Positions 15,552 to 24,015 are shown, counted from the first letter of the stretch. The stretch is 64,000 bases of DNA from Schwartzia succinivorans DSM 10502 (GCF_900129225.1 NZ_FQUG01000002.1:1-64000), one strand, 5' to 3'. Translations and numbers: made by a program. The notes: generated from the sequence alone by a model not told the origin.

Positions 15552-16943
15552 ATGATGCGTTCCCTTTTCTCCGGTGTATCCGGACTCAAAAACCACCAGA
15601 CACGAATGGATGTCATTGGTAACAACATTTCAAACGTCAACACGACGGGCTTTAAGTCTGCCCGCGCAACCTTTACGGATATGCTGAGCCAGACACTTAG
15701 CGGCGCTGCGGCACCGCAGGACAATGTCGGTGGTGTTAACCCGAAGCAGATTGGTCTTGGTTCCAGCGTTGGCGCAATTCAGACCATATTTACAAATGGC
15801 TCGGTACAGTCCACAGGAAAGAATACAGACCTTTGCCTTTCCAGTGAAAATGCCCTGTTCATTTTAAACACGACGACAGGCACGGCATATACAAGGAACG
15901 GCGCATTTGAGTTTGATGCAGACGGCAACTATGTCCAGACGGGTAACGGCTACTTCGTACAGGGCTGGATGGGACAGAACGGTGTCATTGATACCGGTGC
16001 TGCAGTCACGAATATTACTATTCCATCAGGTAAGACTATGCCTCCGGCGGCATCCGCAACAGCAACATATTCCAATAACCTTAATTCGGAGGTTCCGCTG
16101 ATTACGACTGTTACAGGAGGAAGTCCTGCCGGCACTGCAACGGTAGATAATCCGGTCACTGTGAAACTCAGTGACGGAAGCTCCGTGACAATGACCAGCG
16201 GCAAATATGAAGTAGATCAAAGTCTGCCGCTTGTAACGACGCTGACGGTTTATGATACGCTTGGAAGTAAGCATGATATTTCAATTTATTACAAAATGAC
16301 AAAAAGAGACAGCACCGATGGAAACCAATGGCAGGTTGCCGTAACGACAGACGGATCGGACACGACAACAATAACAGAGGATGATGGTTCCACTACAACC
16401 GTTAAAATGACTCCGACAACTCTGCAGTTTGATACTGATGGTAAAGCGACAGGCGCTACCGGAACAACTACACTTATGCTTACAAATGGTTCAAGAGGTA
16501 CACAGACACTTGCTCTGGATATGTCGGCGCTTACACAGTATGCCTCCAGCAATACTATTGCCGGGGTTGCAGACGGCAATGCGGCAGGTACTCTGTCCAG
16601 TATCTCCATTGATAATTCAGGTGCAATCACCGGTACATACACCAACGGCAAGAAGCAGGTAGAGGCACAGGTTGCTCTGCAGCGCTTCACTAACCCTGCA
16701 GGTCTTACGAAGATTGGCGACAGCCTCTATGAGGACTCCAACAACGCAGGTAAATCCGGCGAGCCGAATACGGCTGCTGCTATCGGCGCTAAGATTACCC
16801 CGGCAGCTCTTGAGATGTCCAACGTCGATGTTGCTGACCAGTTCACGGATATGATTGTCACACAGCGTGGATTCCAGTCCAACTCCAAGATTATCACGGT
16901 TTCCGATGAAATGCTGGAAACTCTTATCAATATGAAACGGTAA
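15552..16943 (+). CDS. flgE: Flagellar hook protein FlgE
   Basis: This 463-residue protein polymerises into the flagellar hook. The N-terminal rod-type motif LFSGVSGLKNHQTRMDVIGN is followed by NISNVNTTGFKSARATF, and the C-terminus has SNVDVADQFTDMIVTQRGFQ, the coiled-coil pair of all axial proteins. The central part is Thr/Asp-rich and exposed. AAAGGAGAAG precedes two adjacent ATGs (15552, 15555); the second would give MRSLFSG. It heads a three-gene unit with fliK and flgD. In many Firmicutes the order is fliK-flgD-flgE inside a long operon; here flgE comes first and no other flagellar gene is nearby. Confidence 0.93.
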   Translation: MMRSLFSGVSGLKNHQTRMDVIGNNISNVNTTGFKSARATFTDMLSQTLSGAAAPQDNVGGVNPKQIGLGSSVGAIQTIFTNGSVQSTGKNTDLCLSSENALFILNTTTGTAYTRNGAFEFDADGNYVQTGNGYFVQGWMGQNGVIDTGAAVTNITIPSGKTMPPAASATATYSNNLNSEVPLITTVTGGSPAGTATVDNPVTVKLSDGSSVTMTSGKYEVDQSLPLVTTLTVYDTLGSKHDISIYYKMTKRDSTDGNQWQVAVTTDGSDTTTITEDDGSTTTVKMTPTTLQFDTDGKATGATGTTTLMLTNGSRGTQTLALDMSALTQYASSNTIAGVADGNAAGTLSSISIDNSGAITGTYTNGKKQVEAQVALQRFTNPAGLTKIGDSLYEDSNNAGKSGEPNTAAAIGAKITPAALEMSNVDVADQFTDMIVTQRGFQSNSKIITVSDEMLETLINMKR

Positions 16944-16956
16944 GCGGTGATTTGAT

Positions 16957-18696
16957 ATGAAGGCAACCGAAGTTATGGTAAACCTCGGCTCGTCGGGAGC
17001 ACCCCAGGCAGGCGCAGGAGCAAAGCTCTCCGCAGCCAGCCGTCAGGTGACAGCCGCTAAAAGCGCTCAGACAAAGAACGGCGCTGATTCCTTCGAGCGT
17101 TCGCTGGATGAAGCCCAGGCAGGACGTGCGCAGGAGCCGAAGGCAAAGACCGAAACAAAAGATAATACCTCAGCGAAAGCTGATAATAAAAATGTCAGGG
17201 ATGACGTAAAGGATACGCCGAAGGAAACGGCAAAGGATACGAAGTCAGCAGAGGATGCCGCAAAAGCGGCAGCCGAGGCGGCTGCATCCGAAGGGGCGAA
17301 GGATACGCCGAAGACAGAGGGCAAAGGAAATGCCGAAAGCGCCGGAAAGGATTCTGACGTAAAAGAAGCTGCAGGGATGCAGGAGGATACCGAGACCGTA
17401 AAGGCAACGACGCTGGATGCGATGCTTGCATCGCTGGCGGGCGCTGCCGCCGCGGTCGGTGAGAAATCGGCTGATATCGAGGCTCAGCCTGCTGCAGAGG
17501 AAAAACCTCAGCTTGGGCAGAGCGCGATGAAGCTTGAAAATCTTCTTCCTCAGACGGAAGAGGGTGCAGAAAAGGCCGCGCAGAACGGCAAGCTCATGGA
17601 CATGCTCAACAGCGTCCCGACGAATGCGTCCCTTAAAGCGGCGCCTGAGCTTACCGAGCTTGCGCAGAAGGCTCTTTCGGCACAGCAGAATACAGAGGGA
17701 AATACAACGGCGGAAGCACCTGCGGTAATGGTGCAGCCCGGTACGGCAGCAGCCCTTGGTGATGCTGCGGCATCGGCGTTAAATGAAAATGCTCCGGCTG
17801 TCGCAGTCCAGCAGAATGCGGTACAGCAGGGCGCGTTTCAGACGGCGCTTTCAGCGCAGCAGACGAAGCCTGCAGAAGGAGCAGAGACAAAAACTCAGTC
17901 CGCGGCAGAAGCTCTTTTCGGTGCGGCACAGGTTGTGGTTGAGGATAGAATCTCCCTTCCGAATGCGAACAATTCCGCACAGCAGCAGCTTCAGGATTTC
18001 CTCAAGCGTCAGGGACAGCCTCAGCAGCAGAATGAGGCTGAAGACGGCGGTGCTGTTATAAAACAGGGAACTCAGCTTCCCGAGAACGCTGATTTCGACG
18101 TGGCGATGGTCACAAAGGAGCCGGCGCAGCAGCCTTTGGCAGGAGCCCAGAATATTATGAATACGATGGGTGTCCAGCAGACGGCGGCAGTACAGCAGCT
18201 TGATGAAGCACAGCAGGTTCGTGACCCGTATAACGTGATGCAGCAGATTGTTGACCAGGCAAAGCTTATCCGTTCCGGTGAGGATACGGAGATGGTCATT
18301 CAGTTGAACCCGAAGCACCTGGGCGAGCTTACTCTTCGTGTTTCTGTCAGCACCAACGGGGCTGTAAATGCTTCCTTCCACACGGATAATCCGACGGTGC
18401 GCGGTCTCATTGAAAGCTCCATGATTCAGCTGAAGCAGGAGCTTCAGGCACAGGGTATCAAGGTCAACAACGTAGAGGTTTATTCCGGACTTTCTCAGGA
18501 TTTCTTTGCGGGAAGCCAGGCAGGCCAGCAGGGTCTGTACCAGCAGGAAGCACGGAACGCTCAGTCCAATACGCTTCGTGCGGCAGCCTTCGAGGATGAC
18601 GCAGAGGCGCTCAGTATAACGGCAGCGGCTCCGGCCACGGCAGGGGAAAATACTCCTTCCATCGGGACGGCGAATGGTGTAGACTATAAGGTGTAA
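16957..18696 (+). CDS. fliK: Flagellar hook-length control protein FliK
   Basis: This 579-residue molecular ruler controls hook length and switches export specificity. About 430 residues are low-complexity, rich in Ala, Gln, Glu and Lys, as expected of the ruler part. The conserved C-terminal domain (about 435-535) contains VIQLNPKHLGELTLRVSVST and the ESSMIQLKQELQAQGIKVNNVEVYSG stretch (split: helix then VNNVEVYSG), the export-switch module. It starts 13 bases after flgE and precedes flgD by 32 bases. Confidence 0.9.
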   Translation: MKATEVMVNLGSSGAPQAGAGAKLSAASRQVTAAKSAQTKNGADSFERSLDEAQAGRAQEPKAKTETKDNTSAKADNKNVRDDVKDTPKETAKDTKSAEDAAKAAAEAAASEGAKDTPKTEGKGNAESAGKDSDVKEAAGMQEDTETVKATTLDAMLASLAGAAAAVGEKSADIEAQPAAEEKPQLGQSAMKLENLLPQTEEGAEKAAQNGKLMDMLNSVPTNASLKAAPELTELAQKALSAQQNTEGNTTAEAPAVMVQPGTAAALGDAAASALNENAPAVAVQQNAVQQGAFQTALSAQQTKPAEGAETKTQSAAEALFGAAQVVVEDRISLPNANNSAQQQLQDFLKRQGQPQQQNEAEDGGAVIKQGTQLPENADFDVAMVTKEPAQQPLAGAQNIMNTMGVQQTAAVQQLDEAQQVRDPYNVMQQIVDQAKLIRSGEDTEMVIQLNPKHLGELTLRVSVSTNGAVNASFHTDNPTVRGLIESSMIQLKQELQAQGIKVNNVEVYSGLSQDFFAGSQAGQQGLYQQEARNAQSNTLRAAAFEDDAEALSITAAAPATAGENTPSIGTANGVDYKV

Positions 18697-18728
18697 ATGA
18701 GTTCTTTATAGAAACAGGAGGGAATATC

Positions 18729-19256
18729 ATGGCAGACAGCACGAGTCTTAATACGATTACCATAAACGGTCAGACATATACGGCTGCGGATTATGCGGCA
18801 CAGCAGACACAGAAGGCGAAGGATGGTTCTACGCTCGATAAGGACGCGTTCCTTCAGCTTCTCGTAACGCAGATGCGCTACCAGGATCCTCTTGATCCGC
18901 AGGATAACGCTCAGTATGTTGCTCAGCTTGCTCAGTTCTCCGCACTTGAGCAGATGACGAATGTTGCTGATACGGCAACGGCAATCTCCAAGCTGGTTAA
19001 CAACATCGACACATCCGTTCTTGTCGGTCAGCTCAGCGGCATGATTGGCAAGGATATCCAGTGGACGACAGAGGTCACGGAGAAGGACGCAAGCGGAAAG
19101 AGTGTAACGTCGAAGCAGACCTACGAGGGTGTTGTCACAGGCGTATCCGTCACGGACGGCGCTCCGAGCATTATTGCGAACGTCAATGGCAAGTCCATGC
19201 AGGTATCTGTTGGCGATATCACCCGTGTCGGCAAGGTCGCAGAGGCACAGGGATAA
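18729..19256 (+). CDS. flgD: Flagellar hook assembly protein FlgD
   Basis: This 175-residue protein is the scaffold cap for hook assembly. The diagnostic N-terminal motif DAFLQLLVTQMRYQDPLDPQ is followed by AQFSALEQMTNV. The C-terminal part (GMIGKDIQWTTEV and the rest) is the short Tudor-like domain; FlgD is often 140-230 residues long. AGGAGGG lies six bases before the ATG. A terminator closes the unit. Confidence 0.93.
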   Translation: MADSTSLNTITINGQTYTAADYAAQQTQKAKDGSTLDKDAFLQLLVTQMRYQDPLDPQDNAQYVAQLAQFSALEQMTNVADTATAISKLVNNIDTSVLVGQLSGMIGKDIQWTTEVTEKDASGKSVTSKQTYEGVVTGVSVTDGAPSIIANVNGKSMQVSVGDITRVGKVAEAQG

Positions 19257-19270
19257 TTTTAAAAACACGG

Positions 19271-19300
19271 GATGCCGTACGGAAGTGCGGCATCTTTTTT
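19271..19300 (+). terminator. Intrinsic terminator after flgD
   Basis: GATGCCGTAC pairs with GTGCGGCATC (one G-T pair) around a GGAA tetraloop, followed by six T. Confidence 0.9.
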
Positions 19301-19391
19301 ATGCTTTTTCCACGTAACTTGCTTATAATACGAAAACAATATAAAATAATACATATATACAGCATATGGACGAGAGTCATGAGGTGAAGCT

Positions 19392-19787
19392 ATGATTATG
19401 AAGTTTGCCGACGTGGAGGTCGGTAAGGAATATCCGGCGCAGGAGTTTGTTGTTGCCGAGGAGGGCATCCGCGCATATCTGGCTGCGGTAAAGGACAACA
19501 CGGAGCTTTATGAAAAGGAACGGCTTGTGCCGCCGGCATACGCAGCGGTTTTCGCACGCTGGGAAGCGGTAGCGGATGAGCAGCTTGCGGACGGAACAGT
19601 TCATGCAAAACAAAAATTCGAGTATTATAAGCCGATTCACTGGGGTGAAAAGCTTTCGGTCAAGGGTGTCGTAAAAGAGGCGAAGGAAAAACGCGGCATG
19701 AAGTTTGTCGTGCGTGAGGTCGATGTGTATGATTCGGAAGGCGACCTTGTCGTTGTGAGTACGATTACCGTTATTTTCCCGGCGTGA
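19392..19787 (+). CDS. MaoC-type N-terminal hotdog (dehydratase subunit)
   Basis: This 131-residue protein has the FAS1-type dehydratase/MaoC N-terminal fold (FADVEVGKEYPAQEFVVAEE, RLVPPAYAAVFARW, KQKFEYYKPIHWGEKL). Such half-hotdogs lack the catalytic motif and pair with a catalytic MaoC partner, which is encoded 12 bases downstream. By analogy with heterodimers such as HadAB, the pair may dehydrate a 3-hydroxyacyl thioester. Thioester carrier and chain length are unknown. Confidence 0.75.
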   Translation: MIMKFADVEVGKEYPAQEFVVAEEGIRAYLAAVKDNTELYEKERLVPPAYAAVFARWEAVADEQLADGTVHAKQKFEYYKPIHWGEKLSVKGVVKEAKEKRGMKFVVREVDVYDSEGDLVVVSTITVIFPA

Positions 19788-19799
19788 GGAGGCAGAGGA

Positions 19800-20207
19800 A
19801 TGCAGAATTTTGAAAAGGGAGCTACTATTTCGCTTCCAGCAAAGGAAATCACGCAGGCGATGATCTGCGAGTACGCGGATGCGGCAGACGACCATAATCC
19901 GCTCCATATTGATGAGGATTTTGCGAAGACAACCAGCTACGGAGGAACTATCGCCCACGGTATGCTCAGTATGGCGTTCATTCAGGAGCTTATGGTGCGT
20001 AATTTCGGGGTGGATTATCTTACCCGCGGTGCCATCGAGGTGAGCTTTACGGCTCCGGTGCGTCCGGGAGACATGATTGAGACAAACGGTAAGGTGACGG
20101 CTTTTGACGCGGAGACAGGCAAGGCTGCCGTACAGGTCATCTGTCAGAATCAGAACGGCGAGAAGGTTTTGAGCGCGAAATGCTCCCTTCGTGCAAAGGA
20201 CGCTTAA
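19800..20207 (+). CDS. MaoC family dehydratase, catalytic hotdog
   Basis: This 135-residue protein carries the hydratase-2 motif YADAADDHNPLHIDEDFA (Asp and His dyad in D-x-N-P-x-H) and GTIAHGMLSM. It would hydrate or dehydrate an (R)-3-hydroxyacyl-CoA or -ACP. It is the probable catalytic half of a heterodimer with the gene just upstream. The stop codon TAA is directly followed by the ATG of a Crp-type regulator. Confidence 0.85.
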   Translation: MQNFEKGATISLPAKEITQAMICEYADAADDHNPLHIDEDFAKTTSYGGTIAHGMLSMAFIQELMVRNFGVDYLTRGAIEVSFTAPVRPGDMIETNGKVTAFDAETGKAAVQVICQNQNGEKVLSAKCSLRAKDA

Positions 20208-20885
20208 ATGAATGCTAAGTATGGGGCTGCGCGTTCGGCTCTTATGAAAAGTGTAATTGGACAGGGGCTCCCTGAGGCGGCGGTTGATACGCTGCTGGGA
20301 GCCCCTTCTGTGCGTGTGCGCGAGTTCAGGCAGGGGGCAGTGATTTTTCATCAGGGTGACAATCCCGATGAGCTTTTTATTCTTGTGAGCGGAAGGGTTC
20401 ATGTACGGCAGGACACGCTTTCGGGACGGGAGATATACGTCGCTGATATCGAGGAGAGCGGAGATATGTTTGGCGAGGTGTATTTCTTTCTTGGAAAGGA
20501 ATACGACATGTATGCCGCGGCCGCGGAGAAGACTGTGCTTCTTTCCTTCGGACAGAAGCTTTTTTCTGCGGCTCAGCCGAATATCGCTCCTGTGGCTGCC
20601 GTAGTTCAAAGAAAGCTTCTCCGGGTGTTCGCGGAGAAGGCATATCTTTTGAACCGCCGTGTCAGGATTTTGGCAGGAGGCTCACTTCGAGGGAAGCTTG
20701 CGCGTTTTCTTCTTCAGACAGGTGATTCGGCGAGAATGCCGAGGGAGGAAATGGCAGCATGGCTTGCCGTAACGCGCCCCGCGCTTTCGAGAGAGCTGGG
20801 GGCGATGCAGAGAGAAGGTCTTATTTCCCTGAACGGACGGGAAATTGTGATAAAGGATAAGGCAGGGCTTGAGGAATATTTGTAA
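20208..20885 (+). CDS. Crp/Fnr family transcriptional regulator
   Basis: This 225-residue protein has an N-terminal cyclic-nucleotide-binding fold (RQGAVIFHQGDNPDELFILVSG split as GAVIFHQGDNPDELF and ILVSGRVHV, then GDMFGEVYFF) and a C-terminal winged helix with MAAWLAVTRPALSRELGAMQ as recognition region. No N-terminal cysteine cluster of Fnr type is present, so it is not an oxygen-sensing Fnr; the effector is unknown. Its ATG follows the dehydratase stop without a gap, so it is translationally coupled and may regulate its own operon. Confidence 0.88.
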   Translation: MNAKYGAARSALMKSVIGQGLPEAAVDTLLGAPSVRVREFRQGAVIFHQGDNPDELFILVSGRVHVRQDTLSGREIYVADIEESGDMFGEVYFFLGKEYDMYAAAAEKTVLLSFGQKLFSAAQPNIAPVAAVVQRKLLRVFAEKAYLLNRRVRILAGGSLRGKLARFLLQTGDSARMPREEMAAWLAVTRPALSRELGAMQREGLISLNGREIVIKDKAGLEEYL

Positions 20886-20916
20886 AAAAGAGGCTGCAGC
20901 GTGGCAGCCTCTTTTT
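20885..20916. terminator. Bidirectional intrinsic terminator
   Basis: AAAAGAGGCTGC pairs with GCAGCCTCTTTT around AGCGTG, with A and T tracts on the two sides. It lies between the convergent regulator and ubiX genes. Confidence 0.9.
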
Positions 20917-21476
20917 CATTTTCCGGTCCATTGTACGAATCCTTTGTATTCTATTCCTAACTGCAGAAGGATTTTTCCTATGGTCTGGTTTATCTGTTTT
21001 TGTACCGTATCCGCACCACTGTAGAAGTTCAGCATGGGCGGTATTATGCTGCAGCCGTCTTCGGCTGCCTGCAGAAGATTTCTGAGATGTATTTTTGACA
21101 GCGGCGATTCTCTCGGAGCGAGGACAACCCTGCGTCCTTCCTTGAGACAGACATCTGCCGCGCGGAGCAGGAGATTTTCGCTGTAGCCGCTGACGATGCC
21201 TGCTACGGTTTTCATGCTGCAGGGCAGGATAATCATGCCGTCAGTGACGAAGGAGCCGCTGGATACGGCTGCCGCGAGGTTGTCTATGTCGTATGTGACA
21301 TCGGTGAGTGCGTGTATGTCCTCGAGGGTGAGGTCGGTTTCGTAGGCGAGGGTTTTCTCCGCACCGTGTGTCATAATGAGATGTGTTTCGATATCCGGCA
21401 TTCCGTGAAGTACCTTCAGAAGCTCGTATCCAAGAACTGCGCCGCTGGCACCGGAAATTCCTACAATGATTCGCAT
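20916..21476 (-). CDS. ubiX: Flavin prenyltransferase UbiX/Pad1 family
   Basis: This enzyme joins dimethylallyl phosphate to FMN to make the prenylated flavin used by UbiD decarboxylases. The ATG at 21476 has AGGGAGAAA upstream and begins MRIIVGISGASGAVLGYELL; a ten-residue longer frame has no site. PCSMKTVAGIVSGYSENLLL and RRVVLAPRESPLSKIHLRNL are the FMN- and phosphate-binding blocks. The 186-residue length is normal. No ubiD-like gene lies nearby, so the client is elsewhere or the gene serves quinone synthesis. Confidence 0.92.
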   Translation of the reverse strand: MRIIVGISGASGAVLGYELLKVLHGMPDIETHLIMTHGAEKTLAYETDLTLEDIHALTDVTYDIDNLAAAVSSGSFVTDGMIILPCSMKTVAGIVSGYSENLLLRAADVCLKEGRRVVLAPRESPLSKIHLRNLLQAAEDGCSIIPPMLNFYSGADTVQKQINQTIGKILLQLGIEYKGFVQWTGK

Positions 21477-21517
21477 ATATTTCTCCCTTAAAACTTGTGG
21501 TGACAATTATTAAAATA

Positions 21518-21656
21518 GCCTTCTCTTTGAGGAGAAGGTGGCGAGCTTGCGAGACGGATGAGGTGTACCCCAAAGTGCCTGCTATGTAGATAGTGGCATG
21601 CTTTTGTGCACCTCCTCCACCGCTGGCGCGGTCCCCCTCCCCCTAAAGGGGAAGGC
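21518..21656. repeat. MITE-like repeat, copy lacking clear outer arms
   Basis: It begins GCCTTCTCTTTGAGGAGAAGG, continues with CGGATGAGGTGTACCCCAAA, then GATAGTGGCATGCTTTTGTG and CACCTCCTCCACCGCTGGCG, and ends GGGGAAGGC. Most of it aligns with 28570-28730. It differs by lacking the inserted CAATATGCC hairpin, and the outer GRCTGTRAAA arms are not visible. It fills the space between ubiX and the next minus-strand gene. Confidence 0.8.
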
Positions 21657-21710
21657 AAGAAAAGAGTTATTTATTTTACATATCGTTTGCTTTCGGGAAT
21701 ACTTGTCAAG

Positions 21711-21968
21711 TCAGAGCTTTTTGCAGGCGGCATCAATATCCTGGGTGATTGTGTTGTCCGCCTTGCCCAGCATCCAGCCCAAAACCTTTATTTCAGCGTA
21801 GAGCATGACGCGCTGCTCGCGAAGATCCACCTTGGCGTGCATGAGGTCGGCGTACTGGTCAAGCTCCTTATAATACCGTGCCGTGACGCTTTGTATGCTG
21901 CGCGGCTTTTCGATGTTGCTTTGTCCGTTGTAGCCTTTGAGTATTTCGTTTACATTTTTCGTGTCCAT
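21711..21968 (-). CDS. Hypothetical protein, 85 residues
   Basis: The start chosen is the ATG with GGAAGTG upstream; the longer open frame runs through an intergenic stretch. The protein is mostly helical and charged: MDTKNVNEILKGYNGQ, then KELDQYADLMHAKVDLREQR and a C-terminal LGWMLGKADNTITQDIDAAC. There is no signal peptide. I do not recognise a family. It diverges from a tautomerase gene. Confidence 0.6.
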   Translation of the reverse strand: MDTKNVNEILKGYNGQSNIEKPRSIQSVTARYYKELDQYADLMHAKVDLREQRVMLYAEIKVLGWMLGKADNTITQDIDAACKKL

Positions 21969-22133
21969 GATTACACTTCCTTCGCATGTAAAGCTCTCAA
22001 TCAATAAATCCTGTTTTATTATTATAACGCTAAAAGGAGTTATTTGGCAAAATTTTCCTGCCGTGCTTTGGAAGGAAAAAATGTGTCTATGTAGAATATA
22101 TCCTGTAAAAGGAAAAGAGAGGGGAGGGAAAAT

Positions 22134-22343
22134 ATGCCATACGTTAATATCAAAATTACCCGTGAGGGAAATGTCACTGCCCAGCAGAAAAAGCAGCTCA
22201 TCGAGGGGGCGACGCAGCTTCTTCATGATGTTCTGGGAAAGAATACGAAGACAACTGTAGTCACCATCGACGAGGTGGATACGGATAACTGGGGTATAGG
22301 CGGTGTGCCCGTCACGGAAATCCGTAAGCAGCAGTCTAAATGA
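22134..22343 (+). CDS. 4-oxalocrotonate tautomerase family protein
   Basis: This 69-residue protein begins MPYVNIKITREG; Met removal exposes the catalytic N-terminal Pro of the tautomerase superfamily. TAQQKKQLIEGATQLL and the TVVTIDEVDTDNWGIGG turn are typical of 4-OT/YwhB-like proteins, which assemble as hexamers. The substrate is unknown. It is convergent with the nitrilase gene with a gap of one base and no terminator between. Confidence 0.9.
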   Translation: MPYVNIKITREGNVTAQQKKQLIEGATQLLHDVLGKNTKTTVVTIDEVDTDNWGIGGVPVTEIRKQQSK

Positions 22344-22344
22344 T

Positions 22345-23130
22345 TCAGTAGAGGTCCGGCCGGCGGTCAGCGAAAACGTTGATGGTTGACCGGATTTTTT
22401 CTTTTACAGAGAGGTCGAAGTCTGCGGTAATGATGGCGGAACCATCATCTGCCTCGGCAAGAATTTCGCCCCAGGGGTCGATGAGGGCGGAGTGCCCTGC
22501 CAGAGGCATTCCGTTGGCAAATGCGCCGCTTCCGTTGGCGGCAGCAACGAAGAACTGGTTTTCCACGGCGCGGGCCTGTGCCAAAAGCCGCCAGTGTGCA
22601 AGGCGTACCGTAGGCCATGCCGCAGGGATGAAAAGAATGTCTATATCCGAGAGGGCAAGCTTGCGCGTCAGTTCAGGAAATCTCAGGTCATAGCAGATTA
22701 TGACACCGCAGTTGACACCGTCCAGGGTGAAGACAGTGACTTTATCACCGGCGCGGAAGGCCTTGTGTTCCTTTGCCGGGGAGAAGAGATGGGATTTGCT
22801 GTAGTCTGCGATGCAGTTTCCCTCACGGTCGAAGACACAGCAGATGTTTTCAACGGCATCCCCAAGCTTTGCAGCCACTGAGCCGCCGACTATATTTACA
22901 TGATATTTCCCGGACAGCTCCGAGAGAAGCTCCTTTGCGGAGTGCGCCCCTTCATCGGTATAGTTTTCCAGAGGCCTTGGGTAAAAGCCTATGTCCCAAA
23001 GCTCCGGAAGAAGAACAGTATCCGGCTTTTCGGTCATTGCTTTTTCAAGCATCGTTCTAAGTGTGTCCTGATTTTTTTGGCGGTCGCCAATAACAACGGG
23101 AAGCTGTATAACAGAAACCTTCATTAACAT
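22345..23130 (-). CDS. Carbon-nitrogen hydrolase (nitrilase superfamily), omega-amidase-like
   Basis: This 261-residue amidohydrolase has the complete catalytic triad: Glu43 (LPELWD), Lys112 (YSKSHLF) and Cys146 (VIICYDLRFPE). RFPE after the Cys and AWPTVRLAHWRLLAQARAVE are features of the Nit2/YafV omega-amidase branch, which hydrolyses alpha-ketoglutaramate and similar amides. This sub-assignment is likely but not certain. Two ATGs (23130, 23124) follow AAGGAG; the first has better spacing. Confidence 0.88.
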   Translation of the reverse strand: MLMKVSVIQLPVVIGDRQKNQDTLRTMLEKAMTEKPDTVLLPELWDIGFYPRPLENYTDEGAHSAKELLSELSGKYHVNIVGGSVAAKLGDAVENICCVFDREGNCIADYSKSHLFSPAKEHKAFRAGDKVTVFTLDGVNCGVIICYDLRFPELTRKLALSDIDILFIPAAWPTVRLAHWRLLAQARAVENQFFVAAANGSGAFANGMPLAGHSALIDPWGEILAEADDGSAIITADFDLSVKEKIRSTINVFADRRPDLY

Positions 23131-23167
23131 CCACGCTCCTTCACGACAAGTCTACCATAAGGCGGAT

Positions 23168-23186
23168 ATTTTGTCTTTGACAAAAT
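23168..23186. repeat. Perfect hairpin with three-base loop
   Basis: ATTTTGTC and GACAAAAT pair around TTT. The same stem with a TTC loop is found at 28846-28864. It lies between divergent genes. Confidence 0.6.
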
Positions 23187-23236
23187 CTGAAGCATGACGT
23201 TAAATATATACAAAAGAAATGGCGAGGAGCGGTTTT

Positions 23237-23479
23237 ATGGAACGGGTACATTATGATGTTGGCGATATTGTACGCATGAAGAAAAAGCACCCATGCGGAA
23301 GCGATGAGTGGCGGCTTACGCGCGTGGGAATGGATTTTGGTATGAGGTGTCAGGGTTGTGACCATTTCGTCATGATACCGCGGGTAAAGTTCGAGAAAAT
23401 GTGCCGGGCAATCGTAAAAAAGGCAGAGGAATCCGCTTCAGGGGAAGCTTCGCAGGACAGAAATACAGGAAAAAATTGA
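23237..23479 (+). CDS. DUF951 family protein
   Basis: This 80-residue protein begins MERVHYDVGDIVRMKKKHPCG and continues with a W-x-x-T/R-x-G-x-D pattern (EWRLTRVGMDFGMRC) and CQGCDHFVMIPRVKFEK. These are the hallmarks of the small DUF951 family of Firmicutes; three conserved Cys could bind a metal. The start with GAGGAG seven bases upstream was preferred over an earlier ATG at 23219. The C-terminal tail (Glu/Ser/Gly-rich) is variable. Function is unknown. Confidence 0.85.
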   Translation: MERVHYDVGDIVRMKKKHPCGSDEWRLTRVGMDFGMRCQGCDHFVMIPRVKFEKMCRAIVKKAEESASGEASQDRNTGKN

Positions 23480-23491
23480 ATTTTGTCGAAA

Positions 23492-23524
23492 AAAAGGAGC
23501 ATCGGGTTTTCCGATGCTCCTTTT
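23492..23524. terminator. Bidirectional intrinsic terminator
   Basis: AAAAGGAGCATCGG pairs perfectly with CCGATGCTCCTTTT around GTTTT, between convergent genes. Confidence 0.92.
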
Positions 23525-23547
23525 GATAGGGGGGGATTACGCGGTTA

Positions 23548-24015
23548 TCAGACGGTGCGGATAGGAATTTCTTTAGGTGATTCTTCCTGCGGGGCTGCTG
23601 CCTTTGGCAGGGTTACTTTAAGTACGCCGTCCTTGAATTCCGCGTCGAGCTTCGTTTCATCGATGTTGTCGATGTAGAACGAGCGGCTCATGCTGCCGAA
23701 GCTGCGTTCGCGGCGGATATATCGGCCTTCATCATCCTTTTCCTCGGTGGTGCTGTCTTTTTTCGCCGCGATGGTTAAGTAGTTGTCCTTGTAGGTCAGT
23801 GAAATGTCATCCTTTGTGATGCCGGGAAGCTCCGCTGTGAGCTCATAGTTCGTATCATTGTCCTTCACATCTACCTTGAAGGCACTGCCGGTAAAGCCGG
23901 AATCCTTGAACAGGCTCATCATCGGTCGGTTCATCCAGTCGAAGAGGCGGCTGAATTCGTCGTCGTTTCTCATCATCAGGTCATTTCTTGTGTCAAACGG
24001 TACTAATCCAAACAT
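23548..24015 (-). CDS. hsp20: Small heat shock protein (Hsp20/alpha-crystallin family)
   Basis: This 155-residue ATP-independent chaperone binds unfolding proteins. The alpha-crystallin domain spans about residues 45-140, with VDVKDNDTNYELTAELPGI, RSFYIDNIDETKLDAEF and the GVLKVTLPK motif. The C-terminal IPIRTV supplies the I-x-I anchor used in oligomer assembly. The ATG is preceded by AAGGGG. A strong promoter lies upstream; no CIRCE element is visible near it. Confidence 0.93.
   Translation of the reverse strand: MFGLVPFDTRNDLMMRNDDEFSRLFDWMNRPMMSLFKDSGFTGSAFKVDVKDNDTNYELTAELPGITKDDISLTYKDNYLTIAAKKDSTTEEKDDEGRYIRRERSFGSMSRSFYIDNIDETKLDAEFKDGVLKVTLPKAAAPQEESPKEIPIRTV

Noticed and set aside
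19377-20609. 410-codon open frame on the minus strand
   Set aside because: It is opposite the hotdog pair and the Crp-type gene; composition is that of a shadow frame and no ribosome site was seen.
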